Positions 49,320 through 57,568 of a DNA stretch of 64,000 nucleotides are shown in pieces; within the stretch, counting starts at the first letter, position 1, and each line of letters starts with the position of its first letter. Below the pieces are notes generated by a model. The model saw only the letters and a program-made list of their open reading frames with translations. It was not told where the DNA came from and searched no databases. Source of the DNA: Erginobacter sp964587835 (GTDB lineage: Bacteria > Auribacterota > Erginobacteria > Erginobacterales > Erginobacteraceae). The position numbers and the translations under genes were made by a program. The stretch spans positions 59,423 to 123,422 of the forward strand of contig CAZPMN010000005.1 in the NCBI GenBank assembly GCA_964587835.1. Direction: 5' to 3'.

Positions 49320-51086
49320 TCATCGTTCTTCCCTCTCCGCCTTCCGGAGATTGTCATATATCCTTTCTCCCGCAGTTCGATCCCGGGCAACCCGGGCCAG
49401 AAGCAAGGAGAACCTCCTATCTTCCGGCCAGAGTTCAAGTCCCCGCCGAAGATATTCCTGCGCCCGGGCGTATTCCTTCTCGGCCTCCGCTGATTTATTT
49501 CGGGCCGCCTCCACCTTTCCGGATCGGCGGAGGGATTCGGCCTCCCGGCGGTAGAGATCGCCGAGATTAGTGTAGCAGGCGCCGAGATTGTAATGGGCGA
49601 GGAGGTTATCCGGGTCAAGCTCGAGTGCCTTCTCGAAATCGGCGATCGCCGGCTTCAGCCGGCGGTTGTTGAGGTGAATCACCCCCCGGTTAAGATACCC
49701 GGCCGGGTAGTCGGGGAAGAGAGCCAGGGAGGCGGCTATGTACTTCTCCGCCAGCCGGTAGTCTTTGAGATGGTCGATGTAGATCACCGCCAGGTTATTG
49801 TAGGCCCCGACCGCGTCCGGCTCGAGTTCGATCATCCGCTTGAACTCCTCGGCCGCCCGCTCGAAGCGCCCCCGGTCGAGGTAGGCCTTGCCCAGGTTAC
49901 CCCGAATCCGGGCCCGGTCCGGTGCTTTGGCCGCGTTGTCCTCCCAGAGGCGGACCGGGTTGTTCCAGACCAGGTTGCGCCGGTAAGCCGTCCCCCCGAG
50001 GGCGATGATCACCGCCGCCGCCAGAAGAAGACGCGTCCGGGGGAATCTCGCCAGATTGCCCAGAAGCACGGCGAAGACCAGGGCCGCCCCGAAGAGGGGC
50101 AGGTAGAGCCGGTGCTCGACCATCACGTCGCTGATCGGGAAGAGGCTCGACTCCGGGAGCAAGGCGAGGAGGAAGAAGGCGATTCCAAATCCGGCCGCCC
50201 GGAGATTCCGGATCCGGTAAGAGAAGACCGCGGCCAGGACCAGGGCGGCGAAGACGGCTAGATACAGAGCCGGGCCCGCTGAGAAAAAGGAGATAATCTC
50301 AGGGTAGTCGTAGTCCACCTGCTGGTTGAGAGGGAGGATGATCAGCCGCAGGTAGGTGATCAGAACCCGGGATTGGGTCAGCAGATAGGATCCCCGGCTC
50401 AGCCCGGCGGGGTCGTTGTAGTAAAGATTATCATGGTGGAGGAGGAAGAGGGCGGGGATCACCAGGACCAGAAGGAAGTAGGGTAGGAGCCGGCCGGCGA
50501 TCCTCCTCTCCCCCCGAGGTCCGGACGGAAAGGTGAATTCGGCCAGGAGGAGGGCCAGGGGCAGGGTGAGGGCGAACTCCTTGGAGAGGATCGCCCCGGC
50601 GGCGAAGAGCAGGGAGAAGAGATAGCGGGACTTCAGGTAAAAGAGCAAAGCGAGGAGGTAGCAACCCGCGGCCAGGGCGGTCGCCCGCTGGATGACGTAG
50701 GTTATCGCCTGGGTCTGGACCGGATGAACGAGGAAGAAGAGAGCGGCAAAGAGGGCGGGCCAGGATCCGCCCCCGCCCAGGATCCGCCGGCAGAGGAAGA
50801 AGACGGTGAGAGCGCTGACCAGGTGGATGATTACGTTGCCGGCGTGGTAGGGGGCGGGGGCGAGACCGGCGAAGCGGAAGGTGAGGGCGAGGCTGTAGTA
50901 AGTAACGAACCGGGTCGGCCAGAACCGGAAGACCGGGGCCGGGTCCAGGCGGCGCAGGGCCGGGTTTTCCCGGATCGAGGGGCCGTCATCGAGCTGGAAG
51001 GAGGCCTGGAAGGCCGGGAGATAGACCGCCAGGCCGATCCCCGCGATCAGTAAACAAGCCAGCCCTGTCCGCCAGAGTATCTTCAT
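49320..51086 (-). CDS. TMTC-like polytopic membrane protein with C-terminal TPR repeats
   Basis: 588 residues. About ten N-terminal helices (LLIAGIGLAVYLPAFQASFQ with LDD, then HLVSALTVFFLCRRIL and HPVQTQAITYVIQR) match TMTC/PMT-like glycosyltransferase cores, where the early acidic pair is catalytic. From ~410, five TPR units follow (GNLGKAYLDRGRFERAAEEF, then YNNLAVIYIDHLKDYRLAEK and AHYNLGACYTNLGDLYRR). It probably transfers sugar to exported proteins or glycans. ATG 51086 is preferred over upstream starts; the ribosome-binding site is weak. Confidence 0.82.
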   Translation of the reverse strand: MKILWRTGLACLLIAGIGLAVYLPAFQASFQLDDGPSIRENPALRRLDPAPVFRFWPTRFVTYYSLALTFRFAGLAPAPYHAGNVIIHLVSALTVFFLCRRILGGGGSWPALFAALFFLVHPVQTQAITYVIQRATALAAGCYLLALLFYLKSRYLFSLLFAAGAILSKEFALTLPLALLLAEFTFPSGPRGERRIAGRLLPYFLLVLVIPALFLLHHDNLYYNDPAGLSRGSYLLTQSRVLITYLRLIILPLNQQVDYDYPEIISFFSAGPALYLAVFAALVLAAVFSYRIRNLRAAGFGIAFFLLALLPESSLFPISDVMVEHRLYLPLFGAALVFAVLLGNLARFPRTRLLLAAAVIIALGGTAYRRNLVWNNPVRLWEDNAAKAPDRARIRGNLGKAYLDRGRFERAAEEFKRMIELEPDAVGAYNNLAVIYIDHLKDYRLAEKYIAASLALFPDYPAGYLNRGVIHLNNRRLKPAIADFEKALELDPDNLLAHYNLGACYTNLGDLYRREAESLRRSGKVEAARNKSAEAEKEYARAQEYLRRGLELWPEDRRFSLLLARVARDRTAGERIYDNLRKAEREER

Positions 51087-51368
51087 ACCGGATTGGTTCC
51101 CCGTACTACGGGTGGAGAATATAACGCTTGCGCTGGGCAAACAATAGCGGATTTCCCCGGTGATCTTCGCCGGGGGTAAGGGCGGGGACGAGCTGTCCCG
51201 ATCCGGCAATCTTCATTTACAAAATTCTTCCCGGTGGATAGTCTGTGACCCCCGGTAAGGTCGAGGCTCCCAACGATGATTTTTCCGGTCCGGGGAGAGT
51301 GGCGAGAGTTATTTTCTCCCTTTCAGCGTTCCGCCCGATAACCGGATAAGCTATCCGGATGAAGATGG

Positions 51369-53150
51369 ATGAAGCGGTTAAGTCCAGTTATTCTCTATTT
51401 ATTTCCGTTTTTCGTCGCCTTTATCTATATCCCCGGGGAACTCTACTCGCCTAATGTCGTCGGCTGGCGGTGGAGTGAATACTTACTGACCTATACGGCC
51501 GGGATGGGGCTGGTCACGGCGGTGGCGGTTTTCACCCTCCTCTGGTTGGGGAGTAAGATCTTCGGTTTCTCCTGGCGCCGCGCTTCTTACTGGCTATTTA
51601 TTCTCGGCCTGTACATCGTTTTTGCCGACGCTATCTCCCCCCTGCAATTGGGTCTGCTTGACGGCACGGTGTCGGTCAGTCCTCAGCCGATATTCCATAC
51701 ATTGGTGGAAATCATCCTCCTGGGTACGGTTCTCTCTCTGGGCTATCTTTTCCGGGCCGAGAAATATGCCCGGGGCTGTCTCCTGGTTGCCGCCCTGGGC
51801 ATCTTATTTATCCTGGGGAATTTTGCCTACGCCCTCGGCCAGTCGCCCGCCGCCGCTGGATCACGGACGGCGGAATCCAACTCATCCGATTCGAGAGCGG
51901 ATAAGCCGAATGTATATCACATCGTTCTCGATGAGATGCAGACCGATTACTTTCTGGCGGCGCTGGAGGATCCGACAGTCCGGAGCTGTTTTAGGGGATT
52001 CAGTCTCTTTCGGAACAATGTGGCTAATTATTCCTATACTTCGGCTTCACTGCTCAGTTATCTCACCGGGACGATCTTCACCGGGGGATCCTATCGGGAA
52101 TGGATGTCCAGAAACCCCGACAACTTATTCCACCTGGCCTCCCGCGCCGGTTACGATATCTGCATCTACGGTACTCCCAAACTAACGTTGATCGGTCCGC
52201 CCGGGGCCCGATACGTAAGCCAGGATACCCTTCTCAAAGACTACTCGGGCCTGCGATATCCCCTGCTCACGGAATTCATCCGTCTCTGGTTGGCCCGTCT
52301 GATGCCCAACTTCGCCACCAATCGGGCACTGGACTGGGGGGCCCGCCTGGGGAAGGGACTCAGTGAACTTATCGAACCCTCCAAGGGCGGGTATATCCCG
52401 AAAACGATTAAAGAAGGTTCCGAACCTTTTTCCGGGATGCTGATGTTCAAAGATGCCCTCCAAACGGAAGCGGACCGGTCCGCCAAATCAAGCTATCTCT
52501 ATCTCCATCCCTTGCTTCCCCATTGCCCCTATGTTCTCGATGAAGAGTGCAATTACTCCCGGATTTCCGGGGAGACGGCCCCGCTCTACCTGCGGCAGGT
52601 CCGCTGCACCGTTTCCCTCCTGGTTGATTTTCTCTCGGAGCTGCGTCGCCTGGGCCGTTTGAACGAATCAATCGTCGTTGTCCACTCCGATCACGGTTCC
52701 GGGTGGGCGGGTTTCCTGGCTGGTTCCAAATCAGGGGTTGTTTACAGTTCGTTGGAGGGCCCCCCCAAGGAGAAGTCGTACGATAAAAATATCCATTACT
52801 GGTCCAAGCACCATCTAGAGGCGCGTTCGATGGCGCTGCTGATGATCAAACCGCCTTTTGCCGAGGGCGAATTCAAGGTGTTGGATGCCGCGACCCAGCT
52901 TGCCGATGTATGTCCGACGATCCTTGAATATGCCGACCTCGGCGTTCCGGAAGGGGATATCGAGGGCCGCAGCTTGGTGAAGTGCCTGGCCGGCTCTGGA
53001 GGCGGTTACCTCGAGAACCGGGGGAGATATTTCCACTATTTCCCCGCCACCGGGATGAAGGACAGTTATTATCGATTTCAGATCAGCATCAATGACCTCC
53101 ATCGTCCGCAATTTGATGTCGGTAAGGAAGTGCCTGTCCGGAGCAAATAA
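51369..53150 (+). CDS. Membrane sulfatase-like (alkaline phosphatase superfamily) protein
   Basis: 593 residues. The N-terminal ~155 residues hold about five helices. The extracytoplasmic domain starts PNVYHIVLDEMQTDYFLAAL, has the nucleophile region NYSYTSASLLSYLTGTIF, the second metal site VVVHSDHGSGWAG, and a His-rich HYWSKHHLEARSMALLMIKP. It appears related to the minus-strand protein at 47441 and may modify a surface polymer. It is also poorer in G+C than the surrounding genes. An ATG at 51360 is an alternative start. Confidence 0.82.
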   Translation: MKRLSPVILYLFPFFVAFIYIPGELYSPNVVGWRWSEYLLTYTAGMGLVTAVAVFTLLWLGSKIFGFSWRRASYWLFILGLYIVFADAISPLQLGLLDGTVSVSPQPIFHTLVEIILLGTVLSLGYLFRAEKYARGCLLVAALGILFILGNFAYALGQSPAAAGSRTAESNSSDSRADKPNVYHIVLDEMQTDYFLAALEDPTVRSCFRGFSLFRNNVANYSYTSASLLSYLTGTIFTGGSYREWMSRNPDNLFHLASRAGYDICIYGTPKLTLIGPPGARYVSQDTLLKDYSGLRYPLLTEFIRLWLARLMPNFATNRALDWGARLGKGLSELIEPSKGGYIPKTIKEGSEPFSGMLMFKDALQTEADRSAKSSYLYLHPLLPHCPYVLDEECNYSRISGETAPLYLRQVRCTVSLLVDFLSELRRLGRLNESIVVVHSDHGSGWAGFLAGSKSGVVYSSLEGPPKEKSYDKNIHYWSKHHLEARSMALLMIKPPFAEGEFKVLDAATQLADVCPTILEYADLGVPEGDIEGRSLVKCLAGSGGGYLENRGRYFHYFPATGMKDSYYRFQISINDLHRPQFDVGKEVPVRSK

Positions 53151-53154
53151 TTTT

Positions 53155-53180
53155 CGGCGGGATTTGGCAGTTCCCGCCGG
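53155..53180. terminator. Hairpin after the sulfatase-like gene
   Basis: CGGCGGGA and TCCCGCCG form an 8-bp stem with a ~9-base loop just after the stop. The remaining spacer to the PEP carboxykinase gene (about 175 bp) shows no clear promoter or gene. Confidence 0.55.
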
Positions 53181-53355
53181 GCATTGCCGATAAATTCTAT
53201 CTTTACAGTTACCGCCCCGGAAGGTATCCTGCGACCCCTGGAGGCGCAGGGCCTGGAGAGTTTGTCTGCCCGTGTGCCGTCGGCGGGAAGCGGATCGCCT
53301 CCGCTGACCACCGATTTTTCTATCTCGTTAACTGGTTTAAAGGAACAGATTGCTG

Positions 53356-55233
53356 ATGACTAAAGAACTGGATTTTCTCAAGACGGAGCTCGATTTCGAA
53401 AACTTTCAGCGCCTGGCCGCGCTCAAGAACCACAAGCTCAATGAGTTCATCGCCGATGCCGTCCGGCTCTGCCGTCCGGCGGAGGTCTTTATCTCCGACG
53501 ACAGCGCCGAGTCGGTCGAGCGAACCCGCCGGGAGGCCCTGGCCACCGGGGAGGAACGGGCGTTGGCGATCGAAGGTCATTCCGTCCACTTCGACGGCTT
53601 TACCGATCAGGGCCGCGACCGCGCGGTCACCCGCTACCTGGTGCCGGAAGGCGAGCAGCTCGCCCCCACGCTCAACCAGATCGGGAGGGAAGAAGGTCTT
53701 ACCGAAGTCCGGGGACTACTGGAAGGTTCGATGGCGGGCCGGACGATGATCGTCCGGTTTATGACCCTGGGACCGAACAACTCCCCCTTCTCCATCCCCT
53801 GCGTGGAATGTACTGATTCCTGGTACGTCTCCCACAGCCTCACCCTCCTCTACCGCCTCGGCTACAAAGAATTCCAGCGGATGGGGGCCGAGGGCGATTT
53901 CTTCGCCATCCTCCATTCCGCCGGGAAGCTCGACCGGCGGATGGTGAGCGCCGAGAGCGACAAACGGAGAATCTACATCGACCACTCCCGGGATACCGTC
54001 TACGCGGTCAATACCCAGTACGCCGGCAATACGGTGGGTTTGAAGAAACTGGCGTTGCGCCTGACCATCCGGAAAGCTGATCGGGAAGGCTGGCTGGCCG
54101 AGCATATGTTCCTGCTCGGAGTGAAGGGGCCGGGCGGACGGAAGTCTTACTTCGCCGGGGCTTTCCCCTCGGCCTGCGGGAAGACCTCGACCGCGATGCT
54201 CCCGGGGGAGCAGATCCTCGGGGACGATATCGCCTACTTCCGCGCGGTCGACGGCGAGTGCCGGGCGGTCAACGCCGAATCGGGCATCTTCGGGATCATC
54301 CAGAACGTCAGCGCCGAGAGCGACCCGACGATCTGGGAGGTGCTCAGCAGCCCGGTCGAGGTCATCTTCTCCAACGTCCTGGTCAAGGACGGCCGACCCT
54401 ACTGGCTGGGGATGGGTGAGGAGATCCCCGAGACCGGGGAGAACTTCTCCGGCGAGTGGCACCGGGGGAAGAAGGACGCCCAGGGTAACGAGATTCCCCC
54501 CGCCCACAAGAACGCCCGTTACGCCGTCCGGCTTCAGGCCCTGGCCAACTGCGATCCCCACCTGGAGGACCCGGCGGGGGTCAAGCTTGAGGTGGTCATT
54601 TACGGCGGGCGGGATTCCCACGCCTATGTCCCGGTCCAGCAGGCTTACAACTGGGCCCACGGGATCGTCGCCTACGGCGCCGCTCTGGAGACTGAGACCA
54701 CCTTTGCCACCGTGGGCAAGGAAGGGGTCCCCGAGATCAATATGATGTCGATCCAGGACTTTGTCGCCATCCCCCTGGGGAGGTACATCCAGAACGATCT
54801 GGACTTCGCCGGGAAACTGGAAGAAGTCCCGGCCGTCTTCGGGGTCAACTACTTCCTCCGCGGCGAGGACGGGGAATTCCTCAACGGCGTGCGGGACAAA
54901 CATGTCTGGATCCACTGGATGGAACGGAGAATCCACGGCGAAGCCGGGGCCCGGCAAACTCCGACCGGCCTGATCCCCCAGTATGAAGACCTGAAAGAGC
55001 TTTTCTCCACGGTCCTGGGAAAGGAATACTCTGCCGACGATTACCGGGCTCAGTTTACCATCCGGGTGCCGGAGAATCTGGCCAAGATCGATCGAGCCAT
55101 TGCTTGCTACCGGCAAGAGGAAGAGGTGGGGGAAGAGGTCTTCGGCATCCTCGAGGCCCAGCGGGACCGGCTCCGGGAAGCCCGGGAGAAATTCGGGGAC
55201 TACATCTCCCCCGACTGCTGGCCCGAAGCGTAA
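53356..55233 (+). CDS. pckG: Phosphoenolpyruvate carboxykinase (GTP)
   Basis: 625 residues, the size of GTP-type PEPCK. The kinase-1a P-loop with its hyper-reactive Cys is AFPSACGKTSTAML. Other landmarks are GDDIAYFRAVDGECRAVNAE, SPFSIPCVECTDSWYVSHSL and the C-terminal substrate region PVQQAYNWAHGIVAYGAALE. It interconverts oxaloacetate and PEP with GTP/GDP, so it links the malate/oxaloacetate pool of the carbon cluster at 29-35 kb to gluconeogenesis. ATG 53356 follows AAAGGA; a TTG two codons earlier is an alternative. Confidence 0.97.
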   Translation: MTKELDFLKTELDFENFQRLAALKNHKLNEFIADAVRLCRPAEVFISDDSAESVERTRREALATGEERALAIEGHSVHFDGFTDQGRDRAVTRYLVPEGEQLAPTLNQIGREEGLTEVRGLLEGSMAGRTMIVRFMTLGPNNSPFSIPCVECTDSWYVSHSLTLLYRLGYKEFQRMGAEGDFFAILHSAGKLDRRMVSAESDKRRIYIDHSRDTVYAVNTQYAGNTVGLKKLALRLTIRKADREGWLAEHMFLLGVKGPGGRKSYFAGAFPSACGKTSTAMLPGEQILGDDIAYFRAVDGECRAVNAESGIFGIIQNVSAESDPTIWEVLSSPVEVIFSNVLVKDGRPYWLGMGEEIPETGENFSGEWHRGKKDAQGNEIPPAHKNARYAVRLQALANCDPHLEDPAGVKLEVVIYGGRDSHAYVPVQQAYNWAHGIVAYGAALETETTFATVGKEGVPEINMMSIQDFVAIPLGRYIQNDLDFAGKLEEVPAVFGVNYFLRGEDGEFLNGVRDKHVWIHWMERRIHGEAGARQTPTGLIPQYEDLKELFSTVLGKEYSADDYRAQFTIRVPENLAKIDRAIACYRQEEEVGEEVFGILEAQRDRLREAREKFGDYISPDCWPEA

Positions 55234-55296
55234 GCAGTTCCCTGGCCGGTCCCGCTCCTCCCGCTCGCCCTTCCGGGCGGAACGGGGAATAACCAG

Positions 55297-56931
55297 ATGC
55301 CACCTAAGGAAGTCAAAACTGATTTTCTGGTCATCGGTTCCGGCCTGGCCGGGTTGAGTTTCTCCCTGAAGGCAGCCGGGGCCGGCTCGATTGTCGTGGT
55401 GACCAAGGAGGAGGTCGCCGAATCCTCCAGCCGCTACGCCCAGGGCGGGATCGCCGCCGTAACTGATCGGGACGACTCCTTCGCCGAGCATATCCGGGAC
55501 ACCATCCGAGCCGGTGACGGCCTCTGCGACCGGGAGATCGTTGAGCTGGTGGTCAATACCGCTCCCGAGCGGATCCGGGAACTGATCGAGCTCGGCGTCA
55601 GGTTTACCCGCCGCCGCGGACACCGCCGCGAGTATGATTTGGGCCGGGAAGGCGGGCACTCCCGGCGGAGGGTCCTCCACGCCGCCGACCAGACCGGGGC
55701 CGAGGTCGAGGAGTGCCTAGTCGGGGCGGTCCGGGCCGACCGCCGGATCCGGGTGCTCGAAAACCATATCGCGGTCAACCTGATCACCACCCCCGACCCG
55801 TCCGACGGGGGGAGACCCCGCTGCCGGGGTGCCTACGTCCTCGACCGGAAGGCCAACCGGGTCAAAACCTTTCTCGCCCATACCACGATTCTCGCCACCG
55901 GGGGGGCGGCCAAGGTCTACCTTTATACCTCCAACCCCGACACCGCCGCCGGCGACGGGGTGGCAATGGCCTACCGGGCCGGCGCCCGGATCGCGAATAT
56001 GGAGTTTATGCAGTTCCATCCCACCTGCCTCTACCACCCGAAGGCCAAGTCCTTCCTGATCTCGGAGGCGGTCCGGGGCGAGGGGGGGACGCTCTTAACT
56101 ATGGCCGGGCGTCCCTTTATGGGGCGTTACCACCCGATGAAGGACCTCGCCCCCCGCGATATCACCGCCCGGGCGATCGACGCTGAGATGAAGAAAAGCG
56201 GGGAAGACCACGTCCTGCTCGACATTACCCACCGTCCGGCGGCTTTCATCCGCCGGCGGTTTCCCCACATTTACCGGCGATGCCGCGAGTTCGGGATCGA
56301 CATCACCAAAACACCGATCCCGGTCGTCCCCGCCGCCCATTACTCCTGCGGCGGGGTCCGGACCGACTCCCGGGGGAGGACCTCGCTCCCCGGCCTGCTG
56401 GCGATCGGGGAGGTGGCCCAGACCGGCCTCCACGGGGCCAACCGGCTGGCCAGCAACTCGCTCCTGGAGGCCTTGGTCTTCGCCGACCGGACGGCGAAAC
56501 TGGCCCGGGAGGAGATAACCGTTGCCCGACCCCTTCCCCGGGTCCCGGCCTGGAAGATCGGGAAGGCGGTCGACGCCAGCGAGGCGGTGATGGTCGCCCA
56601 CAACTGGGACGAGATCCGCCGGCTGATGTGGAACTACGTGGGAATAGTCCGTTCCGACAAAAGGCTCGACCGGGCCCGCCGCCGGATCCGGAACCTGCAG
56701 AAGGAAATCAACGAGTACTACTGGAACTTCATCATCACCGCCGACCTGATCGAGCTGAGAAATATCGCCACCGTCGCCGGATTGATCATCACCTCCGCCC
56801 GCCGTCGGAAGGAGAGCCGGGGGCTCCATTACAGTCTCGACTACCCGAAGAAGGACGACCAACGCTTTCGGAAGGATACGGTCTTGCAAATGAGAAGAGG
56901 TGGCAGGCGATTAGTAAGCGGTAAGCAGTAA
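55297..56931 (+). CDS. nadB: L-aspartate oxidase
   Basis: 544 residues. The FAD-binding loop is LVIGSGLAGLSFSLKAA. Succinate-dehydrogenase-type motifs include ESSSRYAQGGIAAVTD, EGGHSRRRVLHAADQTG, the substrate-site FMQFHPTCLYH, and HYSCGGVRTDSRGRTSLPGL with GLHGANRLASNSLLEAL. A helical C-terminal domain follows. It oxidises aspartate to iminoaspartate for NAD synthesis, in anaerobes usually with fumarate as acceptor. nadA and nadC are not adjacent. It starts 63 bp after the PEP carboxykinase stop, so co-transcription is possible. Confidence 0.95.
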   Translation: MPPKEVKTDFLVIGSGLAGLSFSLKAAGAGSIVVVTKEEVAESSSRYAQGGIAAVTDRDDSFAEHIRDTIRAGDGLCDREIVELVVNTAPERIRELIELGVRFTRRRGHRREYDLGREGGHSRRRVLHAADQTGAEVEECLVGAVRADRRIRVLENHIAVNLITTPDPSDGGRPRCRGAYVLDRKANRVKTFLAHTTILATGGAAKVYLYTSNPDTAAGDGVAMAYRAGARIANMEFMQFHPTCLYHPKAKSFLISEAVRGEGGTLLTMAGRPFMGRYHPMKDLAPRDITARAIDAEMKKSGEDHVLLDITHRPAAFIRRRFPHIYRRCREFGIDITKTPIPVVPAAHYSCGGVRTDSRGRTSLPGLLAIGEVAQTGLHGANRLASNSLLEALVFADRTAKLAREEITVARPLPRVPAWKIGKAVDASEAVMVAHNWDEIRRLMWNYVGIVRSDKRLDRARRRIRNLQKEINEYYWNFIITADLIELRNIATVAGLIITSARRRKESRGLHYSLDYPKKDDQRFRKDTVLQMRRGGRRLVSGKQ

Positions 56932-56956
56932 GCAGTAAGCGGTAAGCGGTAAATAC
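56912..56956. repeat. GTAAGCA-type tandem heptamers
   Basis: AGTAAGCGGTAAGCAGTAAGC and further units run across the nadB stop codon; the last codons of nadB are made of this repeat. Similar units fill 57492-57548. Confidence 0.75.
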
Positions 56957-57048
56957 TGCTTCCCCCTCCAGGTTTTTTTTGTTTTAATCCATCTCCCGGA
57001 TACGGGAATTATCGAACCGTCACGCTTTCAGCAAGAGGAGAAGTCAGG

Positions 57049-57492
57049 ATGACCGAAGAGAAGAATAAACCGGAAGATCAGATCCAAGAGCCCGCCGCCG
57101 CTCCGGCGGAAGAGGTAGACCCCTCCCCGGAAATCGGGGAATCGCCGCCGCCCGCCCCGAAGGAGCAGAAGGAGAGCGCACCGGAGTCCGCGGAAGAAGC
57201 GGCCCCCGCCCCCGAGGTGGAAGCCGCTCCGCAACCCGAAGCGGAGACCGCCCCGGCTGAGGAGAGCGGTCCGGACAAGGCCGCCGAAGTCGCCCCGGAA
57301 GCCCCGGCGCCTGCCGAGGCGGAGGAAGAACCGGAAGAGGAGGGCAAAAAGAAGAAGATCCGCCACCTCACCCTGGAAGAAGTAGAGAAGAAGCTGGCCC
57401 GGGCCCGGATCAAGATGGGGGGAGAGGCCTCGGTCTATGTCCGGCATCTCAAGGAACGGAAGCGGGAGTTGATGGGGGATGGGGAATTGTAA
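57049..57492 (+). CDS. Acidic Pro/Ala/Glu-rich protein with basic C-terminal helix
   Basis: 147 residues. Residues 1-100 are low-complexity Ala/Pro/Glu (EEAAPAPEVEAAPQPEAE) and likely disordered. Residues ~103-147 switch to a charged helical tail, KKKKIRHLTLEEVEKKLARA and SVYVRHLKERKREL, possibly a binding module. No family recognised. AGAGGAGAAG precedes the ATG. The gene is flanked by GTAAGCA heptamers on both sides; the last residues (MGDGEL) are encoded next to them. Confidence 0.65.
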   Translation: MTEEKNKPEDQIQEPAAAPAEEVDPSPEIGESPPPAPKEQKESAPESAEEAAPAPEVEAAPQPEAETAPAEESGPDKAAEVAPEAPAPAEAEEEPEEEGKKKKIRHLTLEEVEKKLARARIKMGGEASVYVRHLKERKRELMGDGEL

Positions 57493-57548
57493 TCGGTAAG
57501 CAGTAAGCAGTAAGCAGTGAGCAGTAAGCAGTGAGCAGTGAGAAGTGA
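57492..57548. repeat. AGTAAGC/AGTGAGC tandem heptamers
   Basis: About seven 7-base units (AGTAAGC or AGTGAGC) lie between the acidic protein gene and the GDSL-repeat protein gene. Confidence 0.85.
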
Positions 57549-57568
57549 GCCGGGGGGTGAGAGTGAAG

